This document shows, piece after piece, positions 34,337 to 42,264 of a stretch of DNA of 64,000 nucleotides. The stretch is from Nitratireductor basaltis. Its GTDB lineage: Bacteria; Pseudomonadota; Alphaproteobacteria; Rhizobiales; Rhizobiaceae. The notes under the pieces are model-generated. The model worked only from the letters and a program-made list of their open reading frames with translations, was not told the origin of the DNA and made no database searches. The DNA lies in NCBI RefSeq assembly GCF_000733725.1, contig NZ_JMQM01000001.1, positions 620,001-684,000 of the forward strand. Reading direction: 5' to 3'. The first letter of the stretch is position 1. Each line of letters opens with the position of its first letter. The position numbers were made by a program, and so were the translations under genes.

Positions 34337-36568
34337 ATGACGGCGAGCGACAGTGCAACCTACGAGTGGACGGTCTCAGGAATGGACTGTGCGTCATGCG
34401 CCAGCAAGGTCCGGGGTGCGGTCGAACGCCTGCCCGGCGTGAGCGACGTCGATGTGGCGCTGATGACCGAGCGGCTTCGGCTGACTCTCGATGAAGGGCA
34501 GACCCCTCGCGACCAGATCGAGGCGATCGTCAAGCGGCTCGGTTATGGGATCGCGGCGAAAGGATCGAGCCCCGACCGGAAACGCTTCGTACTGCCGGAG
34601 GGCGAACAAGCGTCCCGTGCGGACCGCTCGCGGGATGGCGCAGGACTCGATCCCGACACTGGATCGACAGAGCCCGAGAGCGGCCCCGCGCCCGGTTCGC
34701 GTTGGTTTCAGACCGCGAAGGGCAGACTGGTGATCGGCACCGGGCTCCTCCTCGCGGCGGCATGGGCCGTGAAACTGCTCGCTTCCCAGGACGTGGCGAC
34801 CTGGGCGTTCGTCCTCGCCACGCTCATCGGTGTCGCCCCAATCGCGCGCCGCGCCGTGGCGTCCGCCCGAGCGGGCATGCCGTTCACGATCGAGATGCTG
34901 ATGACCATCGCCGCCACCGGCGCGCTCGTCATCAATGCTGCGGAGGAAGCGGCGCTGGTCGTCTTCCTCTTCGCCGTCGGGGAGGTTTTGGAAGGCGTCG
35001 CGGCAAACAAGGCCCGCGACGGAATTCGGGCGCTTGCTCGCCTGGTCCCGAAGACCGCACTCCTGGAAGTCGCCGGCAGGACACGAATGATACCGGCCGA
35101 CCAGCTGGAGGTGGACCAGATCGTTCTGGTGCGCCCGGGGGACCGGGTCCCTGCAGACGGCGAGGTCATCGAGGGCACCTCCGGTGTCGACGAGAGCGCC
35201 GTCACGGGTGAGAGCGTACCGAAGCTGAAGGACCCCGGCGCGCCTGTCTTTGCAGGCTCCATCAATTCCGAGGCGGCGCTGCGTGTCCGGGTCACCAAGT
35301 CGGCCGAGGACAACACCATCGCCCGCATCATCCGGCTGGTCGAGGAAGCGGAAAGCGCCCGGGCGCCGACCGAGCGCTTCATCGACCGTTTCAGCCGCAT
35401 CTACATGCCCGCAGTCGTCGGGGTTGCGGTGCTGGTGGCGATCATTCCGCCCCTCGCGTTCGCGCAAGCCTGGGATACCTGGATCTACCGCGCGCTCGCG
35501 CTGCTCTTGATCGGATGTCCCTGCGCGCTGGTGATTTCAGTGCCGGCTTCCATCGCCTCTGCGCTTTCTTCCGGCGCGCGGCGCGGACTCCTGATGAAGG
35601 GAGGCGCCGTGATCGAGGCCGCGGCGGCCACCACGCATGTCGCATTCGACAAGACCGGGACCCTGACCTACGGGCGGCCGCGCGTCACGGACGTTGTGCC
35701 GATCTCGGGATCGGGAACGGAGGTGCTGGCGCTGGCTGCCGCCGTCGAAGCGGGGTCGAGCCATCCTCTGGCGGAAGCGATCTTGTCGCGCGCGGAAGCT
35801 GCGGGAGCGCCGTCCCTGGCGGCGACCGCCGCCAAAGCGCTCCCCGGCAAAGGGGCCGAAGCAGTCGTTGAGGGTGAACCCGCCTGGGTAGGCTCTCCAC
35901 GGTTCGCGGATGAACGCGGCCTGCTCGACGACCACGCGCGCGGGGCGGTGGTCCGCATGGAGGATGAAGGCAAGACAGTCGTCGCGGTCTTCCGCCGGAG
36001 CCAGCTTGTCGGACTCGTCGCGCTCCGGGACGAACCCCGAGAGGATGCCGCCCGCGCGGTGCAGCAACTCAAGGCGCTTGGCATCGCGTCGGTGATGCTG
36101 ACCGGCGACAACCGGCGCACGGCAGCAGCCATTTCCGCTGGGCTGGGCATTGAGCATCGCGCCGAACTGATGCCTGAAGACAAGGTCGCGGCGATCCGTG
36201 AGATGACGGCCACGGGCCATGTCATGATGGTGGGCGACGGCATCAATGATGCCCCTGCGCTCGCCACCGCCCACATCGGCGTGGCCATGGGCTCGGGAAC
36301 GGATGTCGCGCTCGAAACCGCGGACGCTGCGATCCTGCGCAATCGGGTGACCGACGTAGCCGGCAAGATTCGGCTTGCTCGCGCAGCCATGACGAACATC
36401 AGGCAGAACGTGGCAATCGCGCTCGGACTCAAGGCGGTGTTTCTGGTGACCACCATCTTCGGGATCACCGGGCTCTGGATAGCGATCCTCGCCGATACCG
36501 GCGCGACGGTGCTCGTCACGCTGAATGCGCTGCAGCTTCTTGCGTTTGATCCGGAACGTGAGGCCTGA
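34337..36568 (+). CDS. zntA: Zn/Cd/Pb P1B-type ATPase (ZntA-like)
   Basis: A 743-aa heavy-metal exporter. The N-terminal HMA domain has the metal site C18-A-S-C21, followed by a linker of about 55 residues rich in Asp, Ser and Pro. The transport site CPC is at 394-396 and the phosphorylated Asp at 438 (DKTGTLTYGRP). The nucleotide motifs SSHPLAEAIL and GDGINDAPALA are present. The single HMA domain and late-helix sequence fit the P1B-2 (Zn/Cd/Pb) branch. The ATG at 34337 is preceded by an overlapping GTG. It is driven from the MerR-type promoter. Confidence 0.9.
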   Translation: MTASDSATYEWTVSGMDCASCASKVRGAVERLPGVSDVDVALMTERLRLTLDEGQTPRDQIEAIVKRLGYGIAAKGSSPDRKRFVLPEGEQASRADRSRDGAGLDPDTGSTEPESGPAPGSRWFQTAKGRLVIGTGLLLAAAWAVKLLASQDVATWAFVLATLIGVAPIARRAVASARAGMPFTIEMLMTIAATGALVINAAEEAALVVFLFAVGEVLEGVAANKARDGIRALARLVPKTALLEVAGRTRMIPADQLEVDQIVLVRPGDRVPADGEVIEGTSGVDESAVTGESVPKLKDPGAPVFAGSINSEAALRVRVTKSAEDNTIARIIRLVEEAESARAPTERFIDRFSRIYMPAVVGVAVLVAIIPPLAFAQAWDTWIYRALALLLIGCPCALVISVPASIASALSSGARRGLLMKGGAVIEAAAATTHVAFDKTGTLTYGRPRVTDVVPISGSGTEVLALAAAVEAGSSHPLAEAILSRAEAAGAPSLAATAAKALPGKGAEAVVEGEPAWVGSPRFADERGLLDDHARGAVVRMEDEGKTVVAVFRRSQLVGLVALRDEPREDAARAVQQLKALGIASVMLTGDNRRTAAAISAGLGIEHRAELMPEDKVAAIREMTATGHVMMVGDGINDAPALATAHIGVAMGSGTDVALETADAAILRNRVTDVAGKIRLARAAMTNIRQNVAIALGLKAVFLVTTIFGITGLWIAILADTGATVLVTLNALQLLAFDPEREA

Positions 36569-36708
36569 GATCAGATCATCGGCAGGGCGATGGTCCCGCT
36601 GCCATGCCGCAGGGCCGAGCGCTGAGAATATAAACCACGGGGTACTGTTCCGCCGCGAGTGCTCAACATGCTGCAACTGGAATCGGGCTTCTGCTCGGTT
36701 TCGCGCTG

Positions 36709-37095
36709 GTGGCCGCCCTCTGGTCGCGCACCACTACGGGGCTATTGGCCGTCCGGGCCATGAAGCCGAACTCGAACGAGAGACCGCAGGCGGCGATCAT
36801 GTTGGCGTTCGTCGGGCTGCTCGCGCTCCACACGATTGAAATCCTGGCTTTCGCCGCAGTCTACAGGGCGCTGCAGGGCTGGGGCGTGGGAGGCCTCGAC
36901 GGCAGCTACGACCCATGCTGGAGCGGCCTGATCTACTTCCCCGGCGTCAACTTCGCCACGCTCGGGTACACGCAGATCGAGGCAAGCGGGCCGATACGGA
37001 TGGTCAACATGATGCAGTCGCTCGGCGGCTTCATGGTGCTGACATGGTCGGCGACGTTCCTCTACTCGGTCTGCGAACGGGCCTCGCGCGAGTAG
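36709..37095 (+). CDS. Small channel-like membrane protein, start uncertain
   Basis: A 128-aa protein with a pore-like segment (FATLGYTQIEASG) before a last membrane helix (GFMVLTWSATFLYSVC), similar to two-span potassium-channel family proteins. The GTG at 36709 is the first possible start, but the same frame continues upstream through a hydrophobic helix (GIGLLLGFALVAALW) to a stop at 36631 without an ATG, GTG or TTG. An ATG at 36668 is in another frame, so a frameshift near 36680 may have damaged the N-terminus. Confidence 0.55.
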   Translation: MAALWSRTTTGLLAVRAMKPNSNERPQAAIMLAFVGLLALHTIEILAFAAVYRALQGWGVGGLDGSYDPCWSGLIYFPGVNFATLGYTQIEASGPIRMVNMMQSLGGFMVLTWSATFLYSVCERASRE

Positions 37096-37117
37096 CAGCC
37101 GACGACCATGGGGAATG

Positions 37118-37579
37118 TCAGTTTGCCTCCGACACCCTCTCCTGGTATCGGCGCTCGCGCTCTGGCCATGTGCTCTTGATGTAGTCGAGAACGGCGCGGA
37201 TTTCGGAATCGCTCAGTACGTCTGCGAAGCCCGGCATGTCGCTCTCGTATCCGCCGCCGACCACGGCGGCGGTGCCTTCCTTAACGATGCGGAACAGGAC
37301 GTCGTCAGGATGGTGCCAGGTGTGGCCGCTGGCGTCGTGGGGTGGCGCCGGCAACCGGCCGGACGGAAGCGGCGAGCGCCAGTCCGGCTGGCCCTCCAGT
37401 TCCGCGCCGTGGCAGGCGGCGCACTGATCCGCATAGATCTGGCGTCCTTGCGCGATGATGTCCGCCGACGCCCCGGCGGTGGATGCGGTACCGGCATAAC
37501 GCCAGCCAGCAAAGACCGCGAGGATCACACCTCCGACGACCAGACCGATCCCGACAGTATTTCGAAGAGCTTTTTTCAA
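37118..37579 (-). CDS. Membrane-anchored c-type cytochrome
   Basis: A 153-aa protein with an uncleaved or signal helix (VGIGLVVGGVILAVFAGW) and one heme motif CAACH, with an axial Met in DMPGF (PGFADVL). The start is TTG at 37579 in MKKALRNT. It is convergent with the channel-like gene. It may accept electrons from the copper oxidase system; that is contextual. The monoheme family is broad. Confidence 0.85.
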   Translation of the reverse strand: MKKALRNTVGIGLVVGGVILAVFAGWRYAGTASTAGASADIIAQGRQIYADQCAACHGAELEGQPDWRSPLPSGRLPAPPHDASGHTWHHPDDVLFRIVKEGTAAVVGGGYESDMPGFADVLSDSEIRAVLDYIKSTWPERERRYQERVSEAN

Positions 37580-37696
37580 GACGTCTGTCCCCGATCACTG
37601 CGGAATAACATTCGCGTTTGGTCGAGACCACATTGTGCCAGCGGCGAGGCGCCTGCGACAATGGACATTCTCGTGAGCAATGCCTATCTTTGCAGC

Positions 37697-38059
37697 ATGA
37701 TCGCACGTGTCATCACCATGCTTGCCATTCTAGCGATCACCGTGGTGACGACGGTGACCTCTGCGCATGCGACACGCGTGAGCATGAATTCCGGTGTGGA
37801 TCACGCGATGCATGTTGCCGGCATGATGCACTCTCCGGTCATTTCGGGCTTCGACTGTGACGCTGGAGAGCACTGTGGATCGGCCGATGCCGAGATGTGC
37901 GAGTTCGTATGCGCAGGCCTCTCTGCCTTCCTGACGTCGGCAGGCGGGGAAGCCGGGCACGCCTACGGCGCCGCCAGTCATGACGTGCCGTCCGCGGCAA
38001 TCCATGTCAGCCGTGCGCCGGGACTGAACGAACGACCTCCCAAGCTCCGTCTCCTCTGA
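37697..38059 (+). CDS. Small secreted His/Cys protein 4
   Basis: A 120-aa protein with a signal peptide (MIARVITMLAILAITVVTTV). It has a His/Met-rich stretch (DHAMHVAGMMHS), the cysteines FDCDAGEHC and EMCEFVC, and the tail LNERPPKLRLL. An in-frame ATG at 37661 is an alternative start. It sits directly upstream of the PcoA-like oxidase, as its relatives do for other oxidases in module 1. Confidence 0.65.
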   Translation: MIARVITMLAILAITVVTTVTSAHATRVSMNSGVDHAMHVAGMMHSPVISGFDCDAGEHCGSADAEMCEFVCAGLSAFLTSAGGEAGHAYGAASHDVPSAAIHVSRAPGLNERPPKLRLL

Positions 38060-38130
38060 GCGCGCCCGCGCAGACGCCCGAGGCGCCCCATCGGTTTTGA
38101 TGAACGGACGGAAGTCCCGAGGAGACGACC

Positions 38131-39684
38131 ATGAACATGCTTTCTCGACGCGGCTTTCTTGCCGCAAGTGCGGCCGCCATTGGCGCTGCACACTTGCCCC
38201 GCATCGCCTTCGCGCAAGGGGTGGCGCCGATCAGCCTCTCCGCCGCGACCCGGACCCTCGATATCGACGGGCGCGCGGCAACGGTCTTTGGCCTTGCCGG
38301 CCCCGGCGGTCAGGGGCTGATCCTCGACCCCGGCCAGAGGTTCCGGGTCGATCTGACCAACGACCTGGACGTCGGTACCATCATCCACTGGCACGGACAG
38401 ATCCCGCCCAACGCGCAGGACGGTGTGCCGGACATGCCGATGCCCCTCCTCGCACCGGGTGAAACCCGATCCTACGACTTCGAGGCGCGGCCCGGCACCC
38501 ACTGGATGCACAGCCATGTGCCAACCCAGGAGATGCAGCTGCTCGCCGCGCCGCTGATCGTGCGCTCGGCCGAGGACGTTGCTGCCGACCGGCAGGACGT
38601 CGTGATGTTCCTGCATGACTTCTCCTTCAAGGCCCCCGAGGAGGTTCTGGCGGATATCAGCGGTGGCCATGGAGGCGGACACGGCGCAGGCCATGGTGCC
38701 GGTGCGGAGCCCGATCAAGGCGCTCCCATGGGAGGCATGGGGGCGATGCAGGGCATGGATCACGGAGCCATGGGCCATGGCGTCATGGGCGGCATGCCGA
38801 TGGGCAACATGCCCGGAATGGGCGGGATGATGGGTATGGGCGGCCAGATGGGCGGCATGGCCATGGACCTGAACGACTATGACTGGGATGCCTATCTCGC
38901 CAATGACCGGACCCTGTCGGACCCGGAGGTGGTCCAGGTCGAGCGCGGTGGCCGCATCCGGCTTCGGGTCATCAACGCCGCCGCGGCGACGGTATTCTGG
39001 ATCGACACCGGAGTTGCTGAGGCGCGGCTGGTCGCGGTGGACGGGCACGCTGTCCAGCATTTCGGGGGCTCGCGGTTCGGGCTGGCGATGGGCCAGCGTC
39101 TGGACATCGAGATCGACCTGCCGAACGAAGGCGGCGCCTGGCCGATCCTTGCACTGCGGGAAGGCGCGCGGGAACGCACCGGCCTGATCCTCGCCACGCA
39201 GGGTGCCGAAGTGCGGCGTCTCGATGCCATGGCGGGGTCCGAGGCGCCCGCGTTCGACACCGATCTGGCGCAGGAGGCGCGCCTCATCGCGCTGGACGCT
39301 CTGCCGGATCGACCCGTGGACCGCAGCCAGATGCTGATGCTGGGCGGTTCGATGCAACCTTATGTCTGGACGATCAACGGGACCGTCTGGGGCCAGCACC
39401 AGCCGATCACCGCACGCAGCGATGAGCGGGTCGGGCTGTCGTTCCACAACATGTCGATGATGGCCCACCCGATGCATCTGCACGGGCATGTGTTCCAGGT
39501 CGTCGGGCTGAACGGGCGTCGGGTCGCCGGTGCACTGCGCGACACGGTTCACGTGCCACCGATGTCGATGGTCGATGTCGCCCTCGATGTCGGTGAGGCC
39601 GCCCGATGGATGCTGCATTGCCACCACATGCCGCACCTTGCGACGGGGATGATGACCGAGTTCGCGGTCACGGCGTCCGTCTGA
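38131..39684 (+). CDS. PcoA/CopA-type multicopper oxidase
   Basis: A 517-aa oxidase with a Tat-like signal (MNMLSRRGFLAASAAAIG). Copper motifs: IHWHGQIPP, HWMHSHVPTQ, AHPMHLHGHVF and LHCHHMPHLATGM. The middle region is exceptionally rich in Met, His and Gly (about 185-245: repeats such as GHGAGHGAG and MGGMPMGNMPGMGG), as in PcoA, which uses such repeats to bind Cu(I). GC-rich codon use differs from the oxidases of module 1, so it probably arrived separately. Confidence 0.92.
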   Translation: MNMLSRRGFLAASAAAIGAAHLPRIAFAQGVAPISLSAATRTLDIDGRAATVFGLAGPGGQGLILDPGQRFRVDLTNDLDVGTIIHWHGQIPPNAQDGVPDMPMPLLAPGETRSYDFEARPGTHWMHSHVPTQEMQLLAAPLIVRSAEDVAADRQDVVMFLHDFSFKAPEEVLADISGGHGGGHGAGHGAGAEPDQGAPMGGMGAMQGMDHGAMGHGVMGGMPMGNMPGMGGMMGMGGQMGGMAMDLNDYDWDAYLANDRTLSDPEVVQVERGGRIRLRVINAAAATVFWIDTGVAEARLVAVDGHAVQHFGGSRFGLAMGQRLDIEIDLPNEGGAWPILALREGARERTGLILATQGAEVRRLDAMAGSEAPAFDTDLAQEARLIALDALPDRPVDRSQMLMLGGSMQPYVWTINGTVWGQHQPITARSDERVGLSFHNMSMMAHPMHLHGHVFQVVGLNGRRVAGALRDTVHVPPMSMVDVALDVGEAARWMLHCHHMPHLATGMMTEFAVTASV

Positions 39685-39804
39685 TCCCGGCGGGGCGTCC
39701 GGACAGGGCGCCCCGTCCGGCACCGATCCTAGTCTGTCCTGCCCCATGTTGTCGTGAGGGCCGGCCAAAAGACGCACCCTGCGGCTGAAAATCAGGAGGA
39801 AGAG

Positions 39805-39933
39805 ATGATGAACTGGAACGAAATGGGCCCCGGAATGGGTTTCGGAATGGGGTTTGGCTGGCTCTTCGGCCTGCTGATCCTCGTGCTGCTGGTTTTGGCC
39901 ATAGCAGCGCTGATCAAGTATCTTCGGAAATAG
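39805..39933 (+). CDS. 42-aa single-span membrane protein
   Basis: This tiny gene begins MMNWNEMGPGMGFGMGFGWL and ends ALIKYLRK, with one hydrophobic helix and a Met/Gly-rich head. A strong ribosome-binding site (aggaggaagag) precedes the ATG. It is a paralogue of the 34-aa protein at 14717. It sits between the PcoA-like oxidase and DUF302, so it is likely part of the copper operon. Confidence 0.78.
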   Translation: MMNWNEMGPGMGFGMGFGWLFGLLILVLLVLAIAALIKYLRK

Positions 39934-39949
39934 AAAAAAGGAGTTGGCA

Positions 39950-40336
39950 TTGACCTACACGATCAATCGAATGTTCCCTGACGCCGGTATCGACGACGTC
40001 GATGCTCGCGCGCGGAAGGCCCTCGCCGACCACGGTTTCGGCATCCTGACCGAGATCGACGTCAAGGCGACGATGAAGAAGAAGCTAGATATCGAGATGC
40101 CCGCCTACCGCATCCTCGGCGCCTGCAATCCCAAGATGGCGCATCAGGCCATCGGGATCGAGCCGCGCGTTGGTGCGATGCTGCCCTGCAACGTCATCCT
40201 GCGCGAAGTCGAGGATGGCGTGGAAGTCAGCGCTATCGACCCTGTGGCGTCGATGCAGGCGATCAAGAACGCCGAACTGACGGCCGTGGCGGGCGAGGTG
40301 CGCGACCTCCTGGCGAAAGCCGTCGAGGCGATCTGA
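39950..40336 (+). CDS. DUF302 family protein 2
   Basis: A 128-aa paralogue of the protein at 25855, with TYTINRMFPDAGIDDVDARA, GFGILTEIDV, YRILGACNPKMAHQAI and GAMLPCNVILRE. The start is a TTG at 39950, six bases after aaaaaaggag; this gives the same length as the paralogue, which begins at the equivalent position with ATG. It is followed after 1 bp by the TVP38-like gene. Confidence 0.88.
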   Translation: MTYTINRMFPDAGIDDVDARARKALADHGFGILTEIDVKATMKKKLDIEMPAYRILGACNPKMAHQAIGIEPRVGAMLPCNVILREVEDGVEVSAIDPVASMQAIKNAELTAVAGEVRDLLAKAVEAI

Positions 40337-40337
40337 G

Positions 40338-40874
40338 ATGAGCTTGCGCGCCGCCATCTTCACTGGCCTTGCGATCCTCGGGATCGGACTGCTCGGCATC
40401 TGGTTGGTCGCGCCCTCGGTGTTCGCCGAGGCTCGCGGACTTCTGGACGGCGAACCTCTGGAAACGCTGGTGGCGCGTGCGGGTCTCTGGGGGCCGGTCC
40501 TGATCGTCACGCTCATGACCATCGCGGTCGTGGCCAGCCCCATCCCGAGCGCGCCGATCGCACTGGCGGCCGGAGCGGCCTACGGACATCTCTGGGGAAC
40601 CGTGCAGGTTATCATCGGCGCCGAGCTCGGGGCGCTGATCGCCTTCGGTCTCGCACGGGTTCTGGGGTATGATGTCTGGCGGCGGGTGTTCGATGATCGC
40701 GTCGATGCCGGGCTTCTCGGCTCGCAGACCGCGTTGACGGCGACGGTTTTTGCCAGCCGCCTGATGCCCTTCGTGTCCTTCGACATGATCAGCTACGCGG
40801 CCGGACTGAGTACTTGGCCTCGGCCTCGTGACGGGCCTGCCACTGCTTTGGGTAGCCATGCTGCAAAAGCCTGA
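40338..40874 (+). CDS. TVP38/TMEM64 family membrane protein, C-terminally truncated
   Basis: A 178-aa protein with the VTT-domain signatures SPIPSAPIALAAGAAYG, GAELGALIAFGLARVLG and ASRLMPFVSFDMISYAAGLS. After GLS the sequence changes character (TWPRPRDGPATALGSHAA) and ends where the family normally has another 40-50 residues with a last membrane helix. A shifted frame still reads GLPLLWVAML, which suggests a deletion or frameshift near 40812. It may be inactive. Confidence 0.75.
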   Translation: MSLRAAIFTGLAILGIGLLGIWLVAPSVFAEARGLLDGEPLETLVARAGLWGPVLIVTLMTIAVVASPIPSAPIALAAGAAYGHLWGTVQVIIGAELGALIAFGLARVLGYDVWRRVFDDRVDAGLLGSQTALTATVFASRLMPFVSFDMISYAAGLSTWPRPRDGPATALGSHAAKA

Positions 40875-40886
40875 AAAGGGAAATCC

Positions 40887-42197
40887 ATGACCGGAAGCGA
40901 GTACCAGAAGAACAGCATCACCCTTCCTGGTGCGGTAGCCATGGGCACCGGCGTGATGATCGGCGCGGGCATCTTCGCGCTGACCGGCCAGATCGCCGAA
41001 CTCGCCGGGCCTCTCTTCCCGCTCTCGTTCGTCGTCGGCGCCATCGTGACCGCCTTCAGCGCCTACACCTATATCAAGATGTCGAACGCATACCCGTCTG
41101 CGGGCGGCATCGGGATGATCCTGAAGAAAGCCTACGGACCGACGACGGTCGCGGCGGGCGCAGCTCTCCTGATGGCGCTGTCGATGGTCATCAACGAAAG
41201 CCTCGTCGCTCGCACCTTCGGAACCTACACCCTGCGAGCCTTCGGCGGCGATCCGGACAGCATTCTCGTGCCGGTTCTCGGCGTGGGGCTGATCGTCTTC
41301 GCCTATCTCGTGAACGTCTCTGGCAACCGGTCGGTCGGGCTGCTGTCCATTATCATGGCCATTCTCAAGGTGGGCGGCATTGCGCTGTTCGGGGCGGCCG
41401 GTCTGTGGGCCAGCGGCATCTCGTTCGAAGCATCGGGCGGAGATTTTCGTGCGGGTGAGTTCGTGGCGTCGGTCGCGCTGTCCATTCTCGCCTTCAAGGG
41501 GTTCACGACCATCACCAACAGCGGCGCCGAGGTGACCAATCCGCATCGGAACGTGGGCCGGGCCATAGTCCTGTCCATCGCCATCTGCGTCGTCGTCTAC
41601 CTGCTGGTCGCATTCGCGGTCGGCTCCAGCCTGCCGCTCGATCGCATCGTGGCGGCGAAGGACTACGCGCTGGCTGAAGCGGCCCAACCAGCCCTCGGGC
41701 AAACCGGCTTCTACCTAACGGTGGCGCTGGCGCTGGTGGCAACTGCCTCGGGCCTGATCGCCAGCGTGTTTGCCGTCTCGCGGATGCTGGCGATGCTGAC
41801 GGACATGAAGATGATCCCGCACAGCCATTTCGGGATGCCAGGCACGATCAAGGACCACACACTCGTCTACACCGTCGTGATCGCAGGCTTCCTGACGGTC
41901 TTCTTCGACCTCAGCCGCATCGCCTCGCTCGGGGCCTTCTTCTATCTGGTGATGGACATGATCATCCACTTCGGCGTGTTCCGGCATCTGCGCGAAGAAA
42001 TCGGCGCTCGGGGCTGGGTGTTGATGACGGCAATCGCACTTGATGCCGTGGTGCTGGCCGCCTTCGCCGCGATGAAATGGCAGTCCGACCCCTTGATCGT
42101 CGTCCTGGGTGCGATCGGCATGGCGCTGGTGTTCCTGTTCGTCGGACTCTTCCTCGCACGGAATCCCGCCCTGGAAGGCGCTCACGACCACCATTGA
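40887..42197 (+). CDS. APC-family amino acid/cation permease
   Basis: A 436-aa transporter with about 12 hydrophobic helices. The N-terminal GTGVMIGAGIFALTGQIAELAG motif and EVTNPHRNVGRAIVLS are typical of the APC superfamily. The substrate is unknown. The C-terminus is His-rich (EGAHDHH). It lies 12 bp after the TVP38-like gene and 67 bp before the copper ATPase, so it is probably in that operon. Why an amino acid permease travels with copper genes is unclear. Confidence 0.85.
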   Translation: MTGSEYQKNSITLPGAVAMGTGVMIGAGIFALTGQIAELAGPLFPLSFVVGAIVTAFSAYTYIKMSNAYPSAGGIGMILKKAYGPTTVAAGAALLMALSMVINESLVARTFGTYTLRAFGGDPDSILVPVLGVGLIVFAYLVNVSGNRSVGLLSIIMAILKVGGIALFGAAGLWASGISFEASGGDFRAGEFVASVALSILAFKGFTTITNSGAEVTNPHRNVGRAIVLSIAICVVVYLLVAFAVGSSLPLDRIVAAKDYALAEAAQPALGQTGFYLTVALALVATASGLIASVFAVSRMLAMLTDMKMIPHSHFGMPGTIKDHTLVYTVVIAGFLTVFFDLSRIASLGAFFYLVMDMIIHFGVFRHLREEIGARGWVLMTAIALDAVVLAAFAAMKWQSDPLIVVLGAIGMALVFLFVGLFLARNPALEGAHDHH

Positions 42198-42264
42198 AAA
42201 GAGCTTGAGCTTCCAACGGCTGGAAGCGGCAAGCTGAAACAAGAGATCGAAAGGCTGGCAGACT

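Noticed and set aside
34394-36676. Long minus-strand frames across the ZntA-like gene
   Set aside because: High-GC antisense shadows of a gene with complete P-type ATPase motifs.
37978-39777. A 599-residue minus-strand frame
   Set aside because: Antisense of the PcoA-like oxidase; the His-rich look mirrors the Met-rich repeats.
40263-41702. A 479-residue minus-strand frame, His/Asp/Arg-rich
   Set aside because: Antisense of DUF302, TVP38-like and APC permease genes; composition is typical of a shadow.
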